Source of the DNA: an uncultured Mycobacteriaceae bacterium
GTDB lineage: Bacteria; Actinomycetota; Actinomycetes; Mycobacteriales; Mycobacteriaceae
DNA length: 64,000 nucleotides
NCBI GenBank assembly: GCA_902826815.1
Contig: CADEGF010000002.1
Coordinates: forward strand, 139,888 to 203,887
Direction: 5' to 3'
Each line of letters begins with the position of its first letter. Positions within the stretch are counted from its first letter, which is position 1. Made by a program: the position numbers and the translations under genes. The notes beneath the pieces are model-generated. The model searched no databases, had not been told where the DNA came from, and saw only the letters and a program-made list of their open reading frames with translations. Below, one piece after another: positions 60,627 to 64,000 of this stretch.

Positions 60627-60658
60627 GCGTCCCCCAGCAAACATTTGCTGGGGGACGC
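60627..60658 (+). terminator. Perfect 15-base hairpin after the YbaB-like gene
   Basis: GCGTCCCCCAGCAAA (60627-60641) and its exact complement (60644-60658) are separated by CA only. It begins directly after the TGA stop. No U-tract follows, as is common for mycobacterial terminators. Downstream, TACACT (near 60672) looks like a -10 element for the next gene, so transcription probably restarts there. Confidence 0.75.
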
Positions 60659-60767
60659 CATCGGCTATTCTCGGCTACACTCCAATTGGTGCGCCGAGCA
60701 CCCTCGGAGAGCAACTAGAGTCAGATGCACGGGGCATTAGCCCGAGTATTACGGGGAAGGGTTCTTC

Positions 60768-61058
60768 ATGAGCGACGAATTCACCGCGATCCCGGAGGCG
60801 ATGATGGGCTTCTCCGGCCTCATCGATGGCGCGGGTGCAGTCATCAGCGCCGTAGGATCAGCCGACTCGATGGCGATGCTGTCCGAGGCGGGCACGGCCA
60901 TCGGCCCGATCGGCGCCGTCTACCTGGGGCCTTATGCGGGAGCGCAGGCCTCCAACCTGGCCGGCACGCTGATGGTGGGTGCGGTGCACGCCGCGATCGG
61001 TGCGGCCACGGCTGGATCGCAGGCCGCCATCGTCGCCGCGGACTCCATTTCCCTGTAA
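60768..61058 (+). CDS. Small Ala/Gly-rich protein, possible ESX substrate
   Basis: A 96-residue protein (MSDEFTAIPEAMMGFSGLIDGAGAVISAVGSADSM), ATG after GGGGAAGGG. It is rich in Ala, Gly and Ser with two amphipathic helices and no signal peptide, charged residues or YxxxD/E motif; only YLGPYAG carries Tyr. I do not recognise the family. Its position before a large Ala/Gly protein and PE/PPE genes suggests an ESX substrate or partner. Confidence 0.6.
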   Translation: MSDEFTAIPEAMMGFSGLIDGAGAVISAVGSADSMAMLSEAGTAIGPIGAVYLGPYAGAQASNLAGTLMVGAVHAAIGAATAGSQAAIVAADSISL

Positions 61059-61074
61059 CCCGACAGGAACCTTG

Positions 61075-62439
61075 ATGGCCGCCACTCCCCCGGCCCCGGT
61101 CAATCCGACGGGCCAGCTGGCGCAGGCGATGCCCGGCTATGACGCCGCACCGGTGATCGCCGCCCAAGAACAGAACCTGCAGGATTACCTCAACCTGCCC
61201 GTCCAGGACATCCTGGCCCGTCTCGGGCTACCGCCGCTGCCCAACGGCGCGCCGCCGGGAATGCTTCCGCCGGAAGCCGCTCCGATCGAACAGGCCGCGG
61301 GCAACGTCGCTGCCAACCCGATGCAGCCGGACTCGCTGATCAAACCCGTCACCGACGCGCTCGGCACGCTGGGCACGGGCGTGTTCCAGAATCTGGACCC
61401 GACGAAGATGTTCGAAGGCATCTCCAAGGCGTTCGAATCCACCAGCCAGTCACTGCAGCAAGCGATGGGGTCACTGGAAGGCATCTGGAAGGGTGCCTCG
61501 GGTGCGGCCACCGGTGCCAAGACCGGCGCGGCGATGGCCAACGGCGCCGAAGTCGGTGCGCAGGCCACCGGAATCGGCGGCAGCCTGACCGCCGCCACCT
61601 CCGACGTCAAGCAGGCCGAATCCCGCCTGATCGAGATCATCAACGAGTTCCACGCCAAGATCGAGGCGATCGGGCCGAACATCATCTTCCCGTGGGGCCA
61701 GGCAGCCGCCGTCGAGGCCGCCACCCAGGCAATCTCGATGACGACCGAGTGCATCACCGAATTGCAGAGCATGCTGGCCGCCCAGGGCGGTGAGGTCGCC
61801 GCGATCGGTGCGCCGGTTGCGGTGACGGCCGCGCCCCAGATGGGCGCCGAAATGATCGGACCGCTGATCCAGACGGTCACCGGGCTGGCAGGGCCGATCA
61901 TGCAGGCAGCCACCGGCGCGATGTCGACCGGCATCGGCATGGTCACTCAAGGCGTGCAGACGGGCGTGCAAACGGCGACCGGGCTGGCGTCCTCGCTCGG
62001 CGAGGCCGGGAGCGACGCCGCGACCGCGGGCGCCGCGCCGGCCGCCCTGGCATCCAAGATTTCGCCGGCCGGGATGGGCGCAGGCGGAGTCGGTGGTGGA
62101 GTCGGTGGCGGTGGTGGTGGCCCGGCGTCGACCATGGCTTCCCGCGTCGAACCCTCGCCGATGGTGCAGCGCGAGACCAACGCCGCAGCGACGTCCTCTC
62201 TTTCGCGCGCCGCAGCTCCCACGACGGGAGCGGGCGGAGCCGGCGGAATGATGGGCGGCGGCGCACCCATGGCGGGCCATGGTGCAGGTAACAAGGGTGG
62301 CAACAACCACAATGCGGCTGCCTTCCTGCACACCTCAGACCAGGGTGACGAGATCGTCGGCGATCTCGGCACCGTGACACCGGCGGTCATCGGCGGCGCC
62401 GACGAAGCCGAACCCCCCGACGTCGAACTCCGTATCTGA
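61075..62439 (+). CDS. Large Ala/Gly/Pro-rich protein, possible ESX substrate
   Basis: A 454-residue protein starting MAATPPAPVNPTGQLAQAMPGYDAAP. Residues about 100-190 contain long Ala/Gly helices (FEGISKAFESTSQSLQQAMGSLEGIWKGASGAATG, with a WKG turn). Residues about 170-240 form a helical hairpin (RLIEIINEFHAKIEAIGPNIIFPWGQAAAVEAATQAISMTTECITELQSML). The last 130 residues are low complexity (VGGGVGGGGGG; MMGGGAPMAGHG). There is no signal peptide. I cannot place it in a named family; the build (helical bundle plus disordered tail) resembles Esp-type substrates. It is 16 bases after the small gene. Confidence 0.6.
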   Translation: MAATPPAPVNPTGQLAQAMPGYDAAPVIAAQEQNLQDYLNLPVQDILARLGLPPLPNGAPPGMLPPEAAPIEQAAGNVAANPMQPDSLIKPVTDALGTLGTGVFQNLDPTKMFEGISKAFESTSQSLQQAMGSLEGIWKGASGAATGAKTGAAMANGAEVGAQATGIGGSLTAATSDVKQAESRLIEIINEFHAKIEAIGPNIIFPWGQAAAVEAATQAISMTTECITELQSMLAAQGGEVAAIGAPVAVTAAPQMGAEMIGPLIQTVTGLAGPIMQAATGAMSTGIGMVTQGVQTGVQTATGLASSLGEAGSDAATAGAAPAALASKISPAGMGAGGVGGGVGGGGGGPASTMASRVEPSPMVQRETNAAATSSLSRAAAPTTGAGGAGGMMGGGAPMAGHGAGNKGGNNHNAAAFLHTSDQGDEIVGDLGTVTPAVIGGADEAEPPDVELRI

Positions 62440-62471
62440 CAGCCACTTTCATCTATCAAGGAGGAATTGCC

Positions 62472-62768
62472 ATGGCCGATAACACCGGGATGACGATCAA
62501 ACCCGACGAGGTCGCCGAGGTCACCAAGCAGCTCGACGCGCTGGCCGACCGACTGCAGCACACGCTGTCGACCGAGGCGCCCAACCTGGCGCCGACGGCA
62601 TCGGCACGCGACGAGGTGTCGCAGCGCGTCGCGTCGACTCTGACCGAGGTGCACGAGTCGTTCGGCACCTCGGCTGACAAAGGTGTGGCCGAGATCCACG
62701 AGATCGCCGCCACGCTGCGCGCGCACTCCAACAACATCGCCGACGCCGACTCCGATTTCGTTCGTTAG
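62472..62768 (+). CDS. PE-like protein (PE35-type)
   Basis: A 98-residue protein with a strong AAGGAGGAATT site before ATG 62472. Two helices are seen: MTIKPDEVAEVTKQLDALADRLQHTLSTEAPNL and ARDEVSQRVASTLTEVHESFGTSADKGVAEIHEIAATLRAHSNNIADADSDFVR. The turn with DEVS followed by a helix of Ala/Ser/Thr recalls PE35, but residues differ and no PE motif or YxxxD/E exists near the end. It is followed by a PPE-like gene, so the pair logic of PE/PPE holds. Confidence 0.7.
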   Translation: MADNTGMTIKPDEVAEVTKQLDALADRLQHTLSTEAPNLAPTASARDEVSQRVASTLTEVHESFGTSADKGVAEIHEIAATLRAHSNNIADADSDFVR

Positions 62769-62818
62769 TCGAGCATTCACTAGGTCAGCCTGGACTGAGC
62801 CAGAAGGGAGGTCTGAGC

Positions 62819-63913
62819 ATGGGATTTACCGGTGTGGTGTGGGACTCGCGTAGTACTGAACAGCTCGCGCGAGACCTCACCGAGGGTCCTGGCCCGGCAT
62901 CCGTCGGCCAGACAGGCGCCGCGTGGGTGCGGGTGGCCAACGAATTCGCCGCTGTCACCGAGGATTACAGGCGGATCCTAGACCGTCTGCGGACGGCCTA
63001 TGAGAGTACGTCGGCGAGTGCGGCGCTGAGCCGGCTGGAAGAGTTCGGCGAATGGTTGCGTGCGGCGAGCCTGAGCGCCGCGGCGAACGGGCAGAAGGCC
63101 GAGGAAGCCGCCGTCGCCAACACCGTTGCGGTGCTTGCTATGCCGAGCGTCGCCGAGGCCGTGGAGGCCAGGGCCGCACACGACATGATGGCGTCGCTCG
63201 CCGCGTACAACGGCGCCGTCCTCAACGGCACATTCGCAGAGTTCGACGAGTCCGCCACCGCAGACAATGCAAACGCGGCCGCGGTGATGACGCAGTACGA
63301 AGAGGCCTGCGTCGACCTGGCGCAGCCGTGGGAGCAGCCTCCTCCGCCCGATGTGACGAACGGAAACGCGCTCAAGGCGGAAAAGGACGCCGAGAAGGGC
63401 TCCGAGGGAGCCGGTTCCGGTGCAGGAGGTGGTGCCGGTGGCGGAGGCGGAGTCGGCACACCGCTGTCGCCGATGCTGGCAAACGGAATCAAGTCCAGCG
63501 GCGAGGCAAAGGCTCTGACGAAAGCCGGCGCGATCGGCGGTTCGCTCGGATCTTCTGGCGGGATGGGCGGCGGCGGTTACGGCCCGATGGCCGGTATGCA
63601 CCGCGGCAGCGAGAATGGCCGCGACTACTCGTCGTCGACGCCTGAAAGCACGCTCGAAGGCGGTGGCGAAGAAGGCGCAGGCGTTTCCGGCGGCGGTGAG
63701 GGCTGGCTGCCGGCCGCGGCACCCAGCGATGCGCCCTTCCAGGTGTCGAACGTCAGTTGGGGACCGAACAGTTCGGTGTTCGATGAGCTTGCGGTGCCCG
63801 ATGAGCCCGCGGCGCCGGGCTATGCCGAGGAACCGGAGGGCACCCTGGAACAGGTGTCCGGCCGGTGGACGTCCCCGCCGGTGATCGGCGTCGACAAGGA
63901 GCTGTCGGTATGA
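62819..63913 (+). CDS. PPE-domain-like protein
   Basis: A 364-residue protein. The first 170 residues (MGFTGVVWDSRSTEQLARDLTEGPGPASVGQTGAAWVRVANEFAAVTEDYRRIL then STSASAALSRLEEFGEWLRAASLSAAANGQKAEEAAVANTVAVLAMPSVAEAVEARAAH) follow the PPE68-type helical pattern but lack the PPE tripeptide. The C-terminal half is Gly/Ser-rich and acidic. It follows the PE-like gene (50-base gap, AGAAGGGAGG site) and precedes an EspG-like gene whose ATG overlaps its stop. Confidence 0.75.
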   Translation: MGFTGVVWDSRSTEQLARDLTEGPGPASVGQTGAAWVRVANEFAAVTEDYRRILDRLRTAYESTSASAALSRLEEFGEWLRAASLSAAANGQKAEEAAVANTVAVLAMPSVAEAVEARAAHDMMASLAAYNGAVLNGTFAEFDESATADNANAAAVMTQYEEACVDLAQPWEQPPPPDVTNGNALKAEKDAEKGSEGAGSGAGGGAGGGGGVGTPLSPMLANGIKSSGEAKALTKAGAIGGSLGSSGGMGGGGYGPMAGMHRGSENGRDYSSSTPESTLEGGGEEGAGVSGGGEGWLPAAAPSDAPFQVSNVSWGPNSSVFDELAVPDEPAAPGYAEEPEGTLEQVSGRWTSPPVIGVDKELSV

Positions 63914-64000
63914 CGGCCGCCCTGACCACCCCGCAGCTGACGTTGACCGATGACGAGCTGCAGGTGGCTGCCGCACGAGTCGGCATCCAAGGCCTGCCCG
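63910..64000 (+). CDS. EspG-like chaperone (first 30 codons only)
   Basis: ATG 63910 overlaps the preceding stop (ATGA) and the frame is open to the window end: MTAALTTPQLTLTDDELQ and then VAAARVGIQGLP. The pattern of a hydrophobic strand followed by an Asp-Glu-Leu helix start and a Leu-Pro turn fits the EspG N-terminus, and EspG genes commonly follow PE/PPE genes. With 30 residues this is only likely, not certain. Confidence 0.5.
   Translation, partial: MTAALTTPQLTLTDDELQVAAARVGIQGLP

Noticed and set aside
61075-62439. Assignment of the 454-residue protein as EspE or EspA
   Set aside because: Length and position are suggestive, but the sequence does not resemble EspE as I recall it, so it is left unnamed.

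Overview
The window is high-GC DNA from an actinobacterium of the family Mycobacteriaceae. A rapid-growing Mycolicibacterium-type species is most likely. The evidence is gene content: a DosR/DosS hypoxia pair with a wax-ester/diacylglycerol acyltransferase, F420-dependent flavin/deazaflavin proteins, ESX (type VII secretion) genes with PE/PPE proteins, a DUF1942 (MPT63-like) secreted protein, and a fructose PTS. I recall the PTS lying beside an ESX locus in M. smegmatis. No rRNA, tRNA, CRISPR array, insertion sequence or phage gene was seen, and no gene-free stretch exceeds about 230 bases.

Bases 1-8474 form a hypoxia/redox block. It holds a truncated Bcr/CflA-type efflux pump, an Acg-type nitroreductase homologue, dosS and dosR, a PPOX-fold protein, a tgs1-like acyltransferase, a cupin, a winged-helix regulator with conserved cysteines, and a divergent truncated globin. 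Bases 8487-16463 are the operon narK-narG-narH-narJ-narI for respiratory nitrate reduction. A perfect DosR-type palindrome lies before the tgs gene and a near-consensus one before narK. This suggests a single oxygen/NO/nitrate regulatory island.

Bases 16694-26445 carry mixed housekeeping genes: hotdog-fold proteins, two F420-type proteins, a GNAT enzyme, a pirin, a secreted protein, an EVE protein, a vapBC pair whose toxin is frameshifted, a small L7/L12-like protein, a DUF5313 membrane protein, a MarR regulator, an acyl-CoA carboxylase beta subunit and an MFS transporter.

Bases 26566-47353 are a complete ESX-2-like locus on the minus strand, read from high to low coordinates: a 50-residue protein, a DUF4226-like protein, an EspC-like protein, a DUF2694-like protein, an EspB-like protein, a YbaB-like protein, EccC split in two, PE, PPE, EsxD-like, EsxC-like, EspG, EccB, an EspI-like ATPase, EccD, MycP, EccE and EccA. 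Many junctions overlap by 1-8 bases, so translation is probably coupled. Two features are unusual. EccC is divided between its membrane/DUF part and its three ATPase modules, and eccB lies downstream of espG.

Bases 47430-53346 are the fructose PTS: ptsH, fruA, fruK and a DeoR-type regulator on the minus strand and ptsI divergent. ptsI has a well-formed promoter that predicts a leaderless mRNA.

Bases 53449-64000 hold a repeat-rich DUF1942 protein and the edge of a second ESX-type cluster. On the minus strand are EccA, two MinD/EspI-like ATPases and a membrane-anchored protein. Divergent on the plus strand are a DUF2694-like protein, a YbaB-like protein, two unrecognised proteins, a PE-like and PPE-like pair, and the first 30 codons of a probable EspG. 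The two ESX clusters carry paralogous accessory modules on either side of the sugar PTS.
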